The translations under genes and the position numbers were made by a program. Shown piece by piece: positions 36,673-45,753 of a stretch of DNA of 64,000 bases; the first letter of the stretch is position 1; the number at the start of each line of letters is the position of its first letter. Origin of the DNA: Bacillota bacterium (lineage in GTDB: Bacteria; Bacillota; Clostridia; DSM-8532); assembly GCA_023415825.1 (NCBI GenBank), contig JAEZJF010000013.1, positions 315,112 through 379,111 on the forward strand, given 5' to 3'. A model generated the notes under the pieces. The model did no database searches and was not told the DNA's origin. It worked only from the letters and a program-made list of their open reading frames with translations.

Positions 36673-37959
36673 GTGAATAAATTTAAAAGTGGATTTATGA
36701 TAGGTGCTGCTACTTCGGCACATCAGGTGGAAGGTAACAATGTAAATAGTGATTACTGGATTATGGAGAATCTGCCATGCTCCAATTTCAAAGAACCATC
36801 GGGGGATGCAGTCGATCACTATAACAGGTATTTGGAAGATATTAAGCTACTTTCAGATGCAGGCCTGAACGCATATCGTTTTACAATAGAATGGGCTAGA
36901 ATCGAACCTGAGAAAGGTAAATTTGACAAGAAAGAAATTGAACATTATAGAGATGTTTTAAAATGCTGTATTGAGCATTCCGTAACACCTATAGTTACGC
37001 TTCACCATTTCTCGTCGCCAAAGTGGTTGATATCGGAAGGAGGATGGGAAAGTGAAAAAACCATAGGATATTTTGGAGATTATTGTAGCTATGTAGTCTC
37101 CGAATTAGGGACTTTAATACCCTATATTTGCACAATCAATGAAGCTAATATGGGTGTTCAAATTGCAAGACTCATGAAAGAGTACAGAGATAAATTGGGT
37201 GCTTTAAAACAGAAAAATGCTGATGTTCAAGTAGGTCTTAATGTTGAAAATCCTGTGGAAATATTTAATAGAGGTTTGGAAGAGGCTTTTGGTATTGAAG
37301 CGAGTAAAGTGCAAGGTTTTCTTTCTCCACGTACTGCAGCGGGTGATCTAATAATCATAAAATGCCATGTAAAGGCAAGAGAAATAATTAAGGCCATCAA
37401 TCCGAACATAAAGGTTGGGATTACATTGTCACTTTATGATTACCAAGCACTACCCGGTGGCGAAAAATATGTTGAAGCTATGTGGGATGAGGATTTTCTG
37501 CATTATTTACCTTACCTTAAAGAAGACGATTTCTTTGGAGTCCAAAATTATACCCGTAAAATATTCGATTCCAATGGTAAAGTAAATCCCAATGAAGAAA
37601 CTAAAATGACTGACATGGGAAATGAATACTATCCCTTATCCTTAGCTGGAGCCATTCGGTATATAAGTAAGCATTGGGGCAAGGAAATCATTGTAACAGA
37701 GAATGGAATATCAACGAGTAATGATATTGATCGGAATGATTTCATCAAAGAAGCCTTAGCTGGATTATATCATTGTGTGGAAGAGGGTATTCCTGTAATT
37801 GGATATATGCATTGGTCATTACTTGATAATTTTGAATGGCAGAAAGGCTATGAACAGAAATTTGGTTTAATTGCTGTTGATAGAAAGACTCAAATGAGAT
37901 ACCCAAAAGAAAGTTTAGCGGTTTTAGGTAATGTTAATAAGATTGGATTATCATTATGA
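36673..37959 (+). CDS. Glycoside hydrolase family 1 (beta-glycosidase)
   Basis: A 428-residue GH1 enzyme. Typical segments are FMIGAATSAHQVEG, YRFTIEWARIEPEKGKFD and HWSLLDNFEW near the end. The acid/base is Glu157 in TINEAN, where the usual Pro after NE is Ala. The nucleophile is Glu343 in VTENGIS. I chose GTG at 36673 after GGGAGG; an upstream ATG at 36628 has no ribosome site. It is cytoplasmic and may be transcribed with region B after a 143-bp gap. A beta-glucoside or beta-galactoside substrate is likely. Confidence 0.88.
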   Translation: MNKFKSGFMIGAATSAHQVEGNNVNSDYWIMENLPCSNFKEPSGDAVDHYNRYLEDIKLLSDAGLNAYRFTIEWARIEPEKGKFDKKEIEHYRDVLKCCIEHSVTPIVTLHHFSSPKWLISEGGWESEKTIGYFGDYCSYVVSELGTLIPYICTINEANMGVQIARLMKEYRDKLGALKQKNADVQVGLNVENPVEIFNRGLEEAFGIEASKVQGFLSPRTAAGDLIIIKCHVKAREIIKAINPNIKVGITLSLYDYQALPGGEKYVEAMWDEDFLHYLPYLKEDDFFGVQNYTRKIFDSNGKVNPNEETKMTDMGNEYYPLSLAGAIRYISKHWGKEIIVTENGISTSNDIDRNDFIKEALAGLYHCVEEGIPVIGYMHWSLLDNFEWQKGYEQKFGLIAVDRKTQMRYPKESLAVLGNVNKIGLSL

Positions 37960-37989
37960 ATTTATAGGTCCAAAGAAGTATATGAGAAA

Positions 37990-38170
37990 TACCTTTATGT
38001 ATCTGGGGCGAAAGGGGTAGTGATGTAAAAACAGTATCTTTGGGTTGGTCAGGGGTTTCAATGATTGTGGCAGGCTTGGTTATTGGTTGACTACTTTCTT
38101 CATCGAGTTTGAATAGTTCGTCCAAATTACTAAGCCTGGGTTTGGGTCTCTCGGCTGTTTTGGTTGACAC
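37990..38170 (-). pseudogene. ParB N-terminal remnant
   Basis: From GTG at 38170 the minus strand encodes about 60 residues with the pattern RPKPRLSNLDELFKLDE, then a linker and FTSLPLS. This resembles the start of ParB-type proteins from integrative elements. The following conserved HPF-type region is lost and the frame runs into unrelated sequence. The downstream DNA-binding part is absent. Confidence 0.5.
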
Positions 38171-38370
38171 GACTCATTACCTCCTGTGCAAATGCCGTAT
38201 ATGCTGCGGCAACTTTGTTTTTCGGGACAAACACCATCACACTGCGACTGTAATAATTAGCTTCTCCAATTTTACGGTGTTGGGATAAGCACATCGAAAA
38301 TGGTGATTTTCCCTTTGTAATATTCGTCGATGTCGTTATTTATACTCGTACCAAAACCGTTTTTATAGGA
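38130..38370 (-). pseudogene. ParA C-terminal remnant, frameshifted
   Basis: The minus strand encodes NNDIDEYYKGKITIFDVLIP. A one-base frame change follows, then KIGEANYYSRSVMVFVPKNK and VAAAYTAFAQEVM, and a stop at 38130. This matches the C-terminal part of Soj/ParA ATPases of mobile elements. It overlaps the ParB remnant start, as parA and parB commonly do. The N-terminal ATPase motifs are missing. Confidence 0.5.
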
Positions 38371-38405
38371 AGTAAGATTATCCCTCCTATAAAGACGGTT
38401 TTTTT
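38356..38405 (+). terminator. Rho-independent terminator
   Basis: ACCGTTTTTATAGGA (38356-38370) pairs with TCCTATAAAGACGGT (38385-38399) with one G-T pair, followed by seven Ts. It isolates the WxL cluster from upstream transcription. Confidence 0.8.
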
Positions 38406-38528
38406 GTATATGAAAACAAAAGATATGTGCCTGTCAAGCGCATGCTAGTTATCATTTCCTGTGTAAATTCGTATATCAAAAGAGCAATCGCACATACTAT
38501 TATAGAAACTAATCAATTCGTGTGTTAA

Positions 38529-39128
38529 ATGGAGAGAAAAAGAATGAAGGTAAAAAAATGTATAATACTGGCTATAGTTATTTCTCATTTAAGTAGTTTA
38601 ACCCTTTCCGTTTTTGCCGAAACATCCGGCAGTACTACCGCAGATATAACCTTTGAATCGGGAACCCTGACTCTGGCTGAAATGTCTTCTTTCAGTTTTG
38701 GTACGCATACTATTTCACCCGTTTTACAAACCTATCCGGCTTTGGAGAACAGCGTTTTTTTAGGCGTCAGAGACTTACGCGGCACGGGAGAAGGCTGGAA
38801 GGTAACGGCTTTGGCGAGCAGGTTCAATCCCGGAGCAAATCCTACACTGCCCGGCACATCGATAAGCCTTATCAACGGTACGGCTGTTTCTACGCAACTC
38901 GCGGGCAACGAACCAACTGTTGTTCAAAATATCAGGATGGACTGTGATGGGATTGCTTCTGTCAATATTGCATCAGCGGCGATTAATACCGGACTTGGGG
39001 TCTGGACTATCGAATGGAACGGTAATGCCGGAGGTAACACCAATGCTACTTTAAATGTTCCGGGCGGTATAGCTACTGTGGGAACCCATACTACAACCAT
39101 AACCTGGACGCTTGCCGATGCACCTTGA
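38529..39128 (+). CDS. WxL domain surface protein
   Basis: A 199-residue secreted protein. A signal peptide (about residues 5-30, ending near VFAET) precedes a WxL domain that binds the cell wall. The domain has VRDLRGTGEGWKVTALAS and ends in TITWTLADAP, the paired WxL motifs. The start at 38529 could be replaced by ATG 38544 (MKVKKC), which has AGAGAAAAAG upstream. WxL proteins act with DUF916/DUF3324 partners, and one follows 29 bp downstream. Confidence 0.9.
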   Translation: MERKRMKVKKCIILAIVISHLSSLTLSVFAETSGSTTADITFESGTLTLAEMSSFSFGTHTISPVLQTYPALENSVFLGVRDLRGTGEGWKVTALASRFNPGANPTLPGTSISLINGTAVSTQLAGNEPTVVQNIRMDCDGIASVNIASAAINTGLGVWTIEWNGNAGGNTNATLNVPGGIATVGTHTTTITWTLADAP

Positions 39129-39157
39129 ACGAGGCATTAAGGAAGGAGTACTTATAA

Positions 39158-40201
39158 ATGCTAAAACAAAGAATACAAAAACTATCTAGCGCTTTATGTA
39201 TTGGCCTGATATGCGTATTGTCCTTACTTCCAATACCTGTTATGGCTCAGACTGTTAACAGTTCCGACTTTACCGTTCGAGCTATCATTCCTGACAACCA
39301 AATCGACAAAAGCAAAAGTTATTTCGATCTTTTAATGAAGCCCGGTCAGGCACAAACACTTAGCGTGGATGTGATCAACGGCGGTAAGGAAGAAATAACT
39401 GTAGATGTGGCCCTCCACGCGGCTTCTACAAACCGTAACGGATTGATAGAATATCAGGTAAAGGTTGACCCCGACGAAACCTTAAAGACACCATTTAATA
39501 CCATTTCTAATACAACCGATCAGGTTAAGGTGGCTCCCGGTAGTGCACAGAAAGTGAATGTCACTGTTACTATGCCGGACCAGCAGTTTGATGGAGTTAT
39601 TTTGGGCGGCATAGTTTTTACAAAACGTGAAAACAACGCTGCTGCATCCGGTGTTTCGATAAACAACCAATTCTCTTATGTGATTGGCGTTAAACTTTCA
39701 GAAACCGATAAAGAAATTCTGCCTGATTTCCGGATAAAATCCATTGAGACGACACTTGTTAACTATAGAAAGGCCGTATCAATAAATATTCACAACCCTG
39801 TACCATTAATTATCAAAAATGCAAATGTAACGGCTAAAATTTACAGGAAAAATGAAAACGCGCCTTTATTTTCTATCGACAAAAACGGGATTGATATGGC
39901 GCCAAACTCGGTTTTTCCCTTGCCTATTGAATGGGAAGGAAAAAACATGGATCCCGGACAGTATCGCCTTGAATTAAAACTAGCGAACAATGGCAGGATA
40001 TGGGATTGGAAGCAAGACTTTACCATAGATGCCGCGAAAGTGCAGGAAATTAACAAAAACGCTTTGGATAAACCTGTAAAACGAAACTGGTGGACAGCAT
40101 GGTGGTGGATTCCTGTACTCATTATCGTTGTTTTATTATTACTGTGGGTTGCCTTTTTGTTGGGACGGAGAAGAAGGGATGATGAAAAGAGAAAGGATTA
40201 G
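39158..40201 (+). CDS. DUF916/DUF3324 protein, WxL-partner membrane protein
   Basis: A 347-residue exported protein anchored by a C-terminal transmembrane helix (about 318-338) with a basic tail. After the signal peptide the DUF916 (WxL peptidoglycan domain) covers residues 35-155, with FDLLMKPGQAQTLSVDV. DUF3324 (host binding domain) follows to residue 300, with NPVPLIIKNANVTAKIY. The family works with WxL proteins on the Gram-positive surface. AAGGAG precedes the ATG. A strong terminator follows. Confidence 0.9.
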   Translation: MLKQRIQKLSSALCIGLICVLSLLPIPVMAQTVNSSDFTVRAIIPDNQIDKSKSYFDLLMKPGQAQTLSVDVINGGKEEITVDVALHAASTNRNGLIEYQVKVDPDETLKTPFNTISNTTDQVKVAPGSAQKVNVTVTMPDQQFDGVILGGIVFTKRENNAAASGVSINNQFSYVIGVKLSETDKEILPDFRIKSIETTLVNYRKAVSINIHNPVPLIIKNANVTAKIYRKNENAPLFSIDKNGIDMAPNSVFPLPIEWEGKNMDPGQYRLELKLANNGRIWDWKQDFTIDAAKVQEINKNALDKPVKRNWWTAWWWIPVLIIVVLLLLWVAFLLGRRRRDDEKRKD

Positions 40202-40222
40202 CTTTTTTGAAATTCGATATGG

Positions 40223-40255
40223 ATCGGCAGACTTTATATTAGTCTGCCGATTTTT
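40223..40255 (+). terminator. Strong rho-independent terminator
   Basis: ATCGGCAGACT (40223-40233) pairs perfectly with AGTCTGCCGAT (40241-40251), loop TTATATT, followed by Ts. It separates the DUF916 gene from the large WxL protein gene. Confidence 0.92.
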
Positions 40256-40322
40256 CCGTCCAGAGGCTATGCAGGAAATGTAAAGAAAAGTCGTGAAACT
40301 GTCCCCAATTGGAGGTTATCAT

Positions 40323-42458
40323 TTGATAAAAAAGTGGTTCAACCGGAATAAGTCTATTTTTAATAATATTTGCTGCATACTTCTTGTGTTAATCGTTACA
40401 AATTCAAATGAGCCAACCGGGAATGAAACGATGGATGATGGACTAGATTCGATGATACCGGATATTGTTCCTGTCGCCATTTTGTCTTCAAATGAAAGAG
40501 TAGTCAATAACTATGCGGAATTGAAAGATGCTCTTTCGAATGATAACGGTGTCACCACAGTTTACTTTGGTAATGATATAACGATGCAGACGACTGGCGT
40601 CAGAATCCATCCTAATAAGATCAATGTCGTCATAGACGGTTTCAATCCCCTTGATCCGGATCAAAACCAGCCCTATACCTTGACCGATTACAGTTCGGCA
40701 ACATTTACCGATACCATCTATATTAATGCTGCCGGGCCAAAAACTTTGCTTATGCGGGATTTAACAATTACAGGGAAAAATTACTACGGTCCTATCAGCG
40801 CCTTAGATTCAGCTGCTCTTTCCAGCCTGGTTATCACTTATGAAAGGGTTAGTTATAACGGCCCACAGATTGGTTATCATCGCTACGGTTTAATCCGCTT
40901 TATTGACTGTTCAGTGAGTATTCACGGCAGAAATGGAGGGTCGCCCAATCAGGAGTTTTCAGAAGCAAAGTATCTGATTTTTGAGGGCAAAAACACAATT
41001 GACACTGCAACAAGCAACTACAGCATTTTTTGGCATCCTGTGGGAGGCACATTCAAAATTTCCAATGATTCATCCCTCACTCTCATATCTGCAAACACTT
41101 CAGGCACTTATGGCGTCTTTTATGCCGATGGTTCCGCTTATCGTGTTGATATTGACATCGGAGAATGGGCAGTTCTTGACATGACCATTTCGGGTGTTGT
41201 CGCCCCAACTGGGAATGTTACTTTAAGCAGCCTAACGGTGCAAGAGGGCGGCTCGTTCTATCTTCGGACTACCAAAGCCGTAACTGAAGCAATACTGGCA
41301 ATGGGCGGAAACCTAACTGTTAACACGAAAGCCACATTTATTATTAATGGATATGGCAGTGCGGCTTATACCGCAATCGCCCAGAGAACCGGTGACATTA
41401 TAATCAACAAGGATGCCACATTTCATATCATTGCCTCGGGTTCAAGGCTTATAAATTTGTATGGACGGGCACTGATCTGCAACGATCCTTTAAGTGTATT
41501 ACTCTACAACACAAGCAGAGATATTGAAGCAACTACTACCGCAGGCAGGGTATATGTTGATGCCCAGCAGATCAATTATTGGGAAACGGTTTCGGAAGGC
41601 GGTTTGGACAATCCTCCGCTTTATGGCTGGAAGAAAGCGGACGGTTCCAACTTTCTGATCGACGGTACGCTCGCTACCGGGTCCGGCGGTAATTTCAGCA
41701 GCCTTTCAAGCAACTATGCCAGCGGTGATTTACCTGAAACTGTGCCAAGCGCTGGGACATTTAGTATGGTAAAAGCACGGGTGCTTGCATTCGGAAGGTT
41801 GGAACTAATTGTTACTATACCCACCGAGAAATCTGAAAAGATTACCGGTGTTACCGCTCCCGGAGCCATCGTGCGCGTTTCTTTCAGTCAGCAAGGTATA
41901 AATCATACACTTCCAGACGTAACAGCCGATTCCGAGGGAGTTTTTAATGTTAATACGGGCGTACCACTTGAGGCACTAACTGTTATAACCGTTAAAAGTA
42001 GTTATCAATACTTGACCTCAGCAGCAAATGTTACGGTGAGTAAAAAAGGAACTTTGGAAATTACTGTACCGGATAGAATCGTTTTTATCGATACCAAGTT
42101 GACTCCGGACCTGAAATTGGCAAAACGATTGGATCCGGACTGGCATATAGTAGTATCGGACACCAGAGGGACAGGCAGCGAATGGAGCCTTTATGCCCAA
42201 CTCATACAGCCATTGACGCCGTCTGATGATACAAAGCCTGTCTTAATCGATGCGCTGGTTTTTGTAACTAATTCAATAACTCCCCTGACTTCCCACAGGT
42301 TATTAATATACCACCATGTGAGTTCTTCTGACGATGACGTAAGTAAAATAAATTGGCCAGCAGAACGCGGTATTTTAGTTCAAGCCCCAATTAATATGAC
42401 TTATTCTGGATTAGCTTACACCGCCCAAATTGAGTGGACACTAATAGACGCCCCTTGA
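40323..42458 (+). CDS. Large WxL protein with beta-helix-like N-terminal region
   Basis: A 711-residue secreted protein. I chose TTG at 40323, 7 bp behind GGAGG; a GTG at 40293 would lie before that site. A hydrophobic segment near residues 14-26 is the likely signal sequence. Residues 60-420 look like a pectate-lyase-type beta-helix, with many short strands and Asn/Gly turns such as TLLMRDLTITGKNYYG. A short immunoglobulin-like region follows (LELIVTIPTEKSEKITGV). The C-terminus is a WxL domain with SDTRGTGSEWSLYAQL and EWTLIDAP. It may be an adhesin or a glycan-binding protein. Confidence 0.85.
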   Translation: MIKKWFNRNKSIFNNICCILLVLIVTNSNEPTGNETMDDGLDSMIPDIVPVAILSSNERVVNNYAELKDALSNDNGVTTVYFGNDITMQTTGVRIHPNKINVVIDGFNPLDPDQNQPYTLTDYSSATFTDTIYINAAGPKTLLMRDLTITGKNYYGPISALDSAALSSLVITYERVSYNGPQIGYHRYGLIRFIDCSVSIHGRNGGSPNQEFSEAKYLIFEGKNTIDTATSNYSIFWHPVGGTFKISNDSSLTLISANTSGTYGVFYADGSAYRVDIDIGEWAVLDMTISGVVAPTGNVTLSSLTVQEGGSFYLRTTKAVTEAILAMGGNLTVNTKATFIINGYGSAAYTAIAQRTGDIIINKDATFHIIASGSRLINLYGRALICNDPLSVLLYNTSRDIEATTTAGRVYVDAQQINYWETVSEGGLDNPPLYGWKKADGSNFLIDGTLATGSGGNFSSLSSNYASGDLPETVPSAGTFSMVKARVLAFGRLELIVTIPTEKSEKITGVTAPGAIVRVSFSQQGINHTLPDVTADSEGVFNVNTGVPLEALTVITVKSSYQYLTSAANVTVSKKGTLEITVPDRIVFIDTKLTPDLKLAKRLDPDWHIVVSDTRGTGSEWSLYAQLIQPLTPSDDTKPVLIDALVFVTNSITPLTSHRLLIYHHVSSSDDDVSKINWPAERGILVQAPINMTYSGLAYTAQIEWTLIDAP

Positions 42459-42596
42459 CCGGTGTATGATAGGCATCAAAAACTATAAAATAGTCAAAAA
42501 ATTATAACAGACATATAGGCACTAATGAGATAAAATAGGATATGATAAGAAAGAATATGGAAATTGGTTCTTATCGGGTTAGGAAAGTGGAATACC

Positions 42597-44381
42597 ATGT
42601 CGAAGATCAGAGTAATGGCAATAGCTCCTTATAATGGCTTAAGGGAGTTAATAAATGAAATATCCAAAAAATACAGCGATCAGCTAGAAATTACTTCAGT
42701 TGTAGGAGATCTCTATCAGGGACTGCAGATAGCAAAAACTGCAGAAAAAGAGGGTTATGATATTATTATCTCCCGTGGTGGTACCTCGGAGATGATCATG
42801 AAGGAAGTATCCATTCCAATTATCAACATTGATGTGTCGGGCTATGATTATATGCGCTCCATCAAGATCGCCGAGAACATCCCCGGCCTGCGTGCAGTTA
42901 TTGGTTTTTCATACATTATTAAAGGCGCTCGCAGTGTTAATGACCTGCTTCAGACTGACATACACATGTTCAAAGTTCAATCCCAGGATGAGATAGACCC
43001 GTTGCTGAGACGGTTGAAAAGTGAAGGTTATGGTCTTATTATAGGCGATGTGGCTACCGTTAGCAGGGCGCGGGATATGAATATGAATTCAATGCTGCTC
43101 ACATCGGGAGAAGAAAGCGTAAATACCGCATTTTTAAATGCCATAAAAATTTGCGGTGAAATCGATAGATACCGTAAAAAGAGCAATATGTTTCAAATGG
43201 TGGTTGAAAACAGTATACAGCATTTAGCTGTTTTTTCGGCTCAAAAGGAACTGCTGTATACCAACTTTTCCTTTGATGAATTAGGTGTTACAAACGATGA
43301 CTTTTTAAAGTATTTTGATAATATTGTACTTGTCAACAGACAGGACATCATGCTTCAAAAAGGTTTAAAATGGATATCACTCTGCGGAAAGTCTCTTAGC
43401 ATTGATGAAAGACAAAGGATAATAGTTTATTATGTCAATTGCTACACGGCCACAACAAAGGAACACGTCAGAGGCATTTCTTTTCAAAACACTCAGGGTA
43501 CACCGGGAAAGCTGTCCGACTTATTCCCCATAAACGATATTTACAGCGCAAAAACCATTGAAATAGCCGAGGCTTTATGCAGGTGCACGCTGCCTGTACT
43601 TATTACCGGTGCTGAAGGTGTTGGTAAAAGCCGCATGGCTTATGGTATCCACAGGTGCTCCAAAGGTGGCCAAAAGCCTTATGTTGCAGTTAACTGCCTT
43701 GTGGCCAGACCTGAGGGTTGGGAAGAGCTTATTGTTGCTTCGGAAAAGTCTGTTCCTCTTGAAAATGGAGCAACCATCTGTTTTGAAAATATACATAAAA
43801 TGCCTTATAATTGGCAGTGTAAACTGGTAAAATTTCTTGAGGAACCCGAAACAAGCAATAGATACAGGTTTATGGCGACTTCCACGGCAGAAACAGCTAA
43901 ACTGGTTGATGAGGGGAAATTCTGTAATAAATTATATAGCTTCTTTTCAAATCTATTGCTTAATCTTCCGGAAATAAGTCAGCAAACCGTAAATATAAAG
44001 AATCCTGTGAACATGTTTATTATTGAGTTCAATTCCAAATTCGGAAAGCAGGTTATTGGTATTAATGACGAGGGGATGAAATTGCTGGAGAGCTTTCCAT
44101 GGAAGAACAATTTTAAGGAACTGAAGCAAGTGGTAGCTCAGCTTGTTCTCACTTCAAAAAAACCCTATATCGGCGAAGAAGAAGTAAAAAATATATTGGA
44201 AACCCGCGGAGGGAAAATTGCGAGATCCTCCGGGGTCCTTGAACTGGACGGTACATTGGACGAGATTGAAATAAGGGTAATGCAAAGTGTGCTTGAATTG
44301 GAGAACGGAAATTTAACAAATACCGCAAAGCGTCTGGGAATCGGAAGGAGTACTCTTTGGAGGAAGCTTAATAAATCCTAG
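42597..44381 (+). CDS. PrpR_N-AAA-Fis type transcriptional regulator
   Basis: A 594-residue regulator with PrpR N-terminal sensor (about residues 5-190, with YDIIISRGGTSEMI), a PAS-like segment, a short AAA+ domain and a C-terminal Fis-type helix-turn-helix (LTNTAKRLGIGRSTLWRKL). Walker A is GAEGVGKS at 338-345. The Walker B region reads ATICFENIHKM. The GAFTGA loop that contacts sigma-54 is not recognisable: only a short VARPEGWEELIVASE stretch lies where it should be. I chose ATG 42597, preceded by AGGAAAGTGG. It lies just upstream of the region C catabolic genes and probably controls them. Confidence 0.85.
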   Translation: MSKIRVMAIAPYNGLRELINEISKKYSDQLEITSVVGDLYQGLQIAKTAEKEGYDIIISRGGTSEMIMKEVSIPIINIDVSGYDYMRSIKIAENIPGLRAVIGFSYIIKGARSVNDLLQTDIHMFKVQSQDEIDPLLRRLKSEGYGLIIGDVATVSRARDMNMNSMLLTSGEESVNTAFLNAIKICGEIDRYRKKSNMFQMVVENSIQHLAVFSAQKELLYTNFSFDELGVTNDDFLKYFDNIVLVNRQDIMLQKGLKWISLCGKSLSIDERQRIIVYYVNCYTATTKEHVRGISFQNTQGTPGKLSDLFPINDIYSAKTIEIAEALCRCTLPVLITGAEGVGKSRMAYGIHRCSKGGQKPYVAVNCLVARPEGWEELIVASEKSVPLENGATICFENIHKMPYNWQCKLVKFLEEPETSNRYRFMATSTAETAKLVDEGKFCNKLYSFFSNLLLNLPEISQQTVNIKNPVNMFIIEFNSKFGKQVIGINDEGMKLLESFPWKNNFKELKQVVAQLVLTSKKPYIGEEEVKNILETRGGKIARSSGVLELDGTLDEIEIRVMQSVLELENGNLTNTAKRLGIGRSTLWRKLNKS

Positions 44382-44402
44382 AATGAAGGAAACGATATCA
44401 CT

Positions 44403-44461
44403 GGAGGGTTGTCCGAAATCTTGACTGATTAAGTCATCATTTTGGGATAATCCTCTTTTTT
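44403..44461 (+). terminator. Terminator of the PrpR-type regulator gene
   Basis: A long hairpin forms between GGAGGGTTGTCCGAAAT and ATTTTGGGATAATCCTC, with an inner TGACT/AGTCA stem, followed by six Ts. Confidence 0.7.
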
Positions 44462-44564
44462 GCGTTAAAAAGCAAAATTCAAAAATGAGCAAAGCTGAGA
44501 ATCATTTTATTGTGTCAATATGAAACATAAAGACGTCGAAGTGTACCAAAATGTTAAAATATTG

Positions 44565-44593
44565 TTGACATATTACGATGAACTGTGTATATT
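44565..44593 (+). promoter_or_regulatory. Sigma-A promoter of the pdxA2-kinase operon
   Basis: TTGACA (44565-44570), exactly 17 bp, then TATATT (44588-44593). It lies 53 bp before the pdxA-like start. No -24/-12 sigma-54 element is seen here. Confidence 0.8.
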
Positions 44594-44646
44594 GATGATA
44601 GAGTCATCGGTTAATGTTTCAAATTAAAACAAAGAGGTGCACTAGC

Positions 44647-45693
44647 ATGGAGAATCGTCCTATTCTTGGTATCACAATGGGTGATGTTTGCGGCTGCGGA
44701 CCTGAAATAGCAGTTAAATCACTTAATAATCCCCATACTTATGAAAAATGCCGTCCAATAATAATAGGCTCCGCTCCAATGGTTGACAGAGCTGTCAAAC
44801 TTCTCAACGTTCCTTTAAAAGTAAATCCTGTAAGCAATATTAGCGATTCGCAGTTCAAATATGGGGTAATTGATGTTTATGACATTCCCTTGGTCCCTCT
44901 TGTTTATAACCCCCCTTATGGAAAAGTGACGGAGGTTGGCGGCCGTTCCGCATATGACGCTGTTGCAAAGGTCATTGAGCTCGCATTGGCGGATGAAATT
45001 GACGCGACCATAACAGGCCCGCTCAATAAGGAAGCCATGAATCTCGCAGGCTTTCACTATAGCGGTCATACTGAAATCTATGCGGATTTAACCGGCACAA
45101 AAGATTATGCAATGATGCTTGCAGACGGTAATCTGCGTGTTGTACATGTATCCACCCATGTATCGCTGCGTGAGGCATGCGACAGAGTGAAAAAGGAAAG
45201 GGTGTATAAGGTTATACATATTGCCTACGAGGCTTGCCTTAATCTTGGAATTGCTAATCCCCGAATTGCAGTTGCAGGCTTAAACCCACATTGCGGTGAG
45301 AGTGGATTATTCGGAACCGAGGAGATTGATGAGATCATACCTGCAATAAATAAAGCCAAGGCTGAAGGCCTTAATGTCGACGGACCCATTCCCCCGGATA
45401 CGGTATTCAGTAAGGCCCACGGCGGAATGTACGATATCGTTGTGGTGATGTACCACGATCAGGGACACATACCCTTAAAGGTTCTCGGTTTTGTTTATGA
45501 TGAAGACAAAAAACAATGGAAGTCTGTGTCAGGAGTTAATATTACTCTAGGCTTACCCATTATCCGTGTATCTGTAGATCACGGCACAGCGTTCGGAAAA
45601 GCGGGAAAGGGAACCGCGACGGCAGAAAGTCTTGAAAATGCAATAGATTATGGTACAAGGTTTGCAATTGCAAGAAAGAAGGGAAAAACCTGA
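44647..45693 (+). CDS. PdxA2-like 4-phosphate hydroxyacid dehydrogenase
   Basis: A 348-residue protein of the 4-hydroxythreonine-4-phosphate dehydrogenase family. Family marks are ITMGDVCGCGPEIA (the usual PAGIGPE is altered to VCGCGPE), TGPLNKEAM, the metal ligand His in FHYSGHTEIYA, GLNPHCGESG and MYHDQGHIPLKVLGF. Context argues for PdxA2, which oxidises and decarboxylates phosphorylated threonate or erythronate to DHAP, and against B6 synthesis. The DUF1537 kinase that makes such phosphates follows 60 bp downstream. I chose ATG 44647 with AGAGGTG upstream. Confidence 0.88.
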   Translation: MENRPILGITMGDVCGCGPEIAVKSLNNPHTYEKCRPIIIGSAPMVDRAVKLLNVPLKVNPVSNISDSQFKYGVIDVYDIPLVPLVYNPPYGKVTEVGGRSAYDAVAKVIELALADEIDATITGPLNKEAMNLAGFHYSGHTEIYADLTGTKDYAMMLADGNLRVVHVSTHVSLREACDRVKKERVYKVIHIAYEACLNLGIANPRIAVAGLNPHCGESGLFGTEEIDEIIPAINKAKAEGLNVDGPIPPDTVFSKAHGGMYDIVVVMYHDQGHIPLKVLGFVYDEDKKQWKSVSGVNITLGLPIIRVSVDHGTAFGKAGKGTATAESLENAIDYGTRFAIARKKGKT

Positions 45694-45753
45694 TTTATTT
45701 ATCATTTCCTTTTAAGGTAATACAGCAATTATTGATAAAGGCGGGATAAAAAA

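Larger units (their letters stand above)
37960..38528. other. Gene-poor gap with parA/parB relics and a terminator
   Basis: These 569 bp hold no intact gene. They contain minus-strand remnants of a ParA C-terminus and ParB N-terminus, and a plus-strand terminator. The last 120 bp before the WxL gene show no clear promoter boxes. Confidence 0.6.

Noticed and set aside
44480..44646. Sigma-54 promoter for the pdxA2 operon
   Set aside because: No TGGCAC-N5-TTGC element is seen; a clear sigma-A promoter is present instead.
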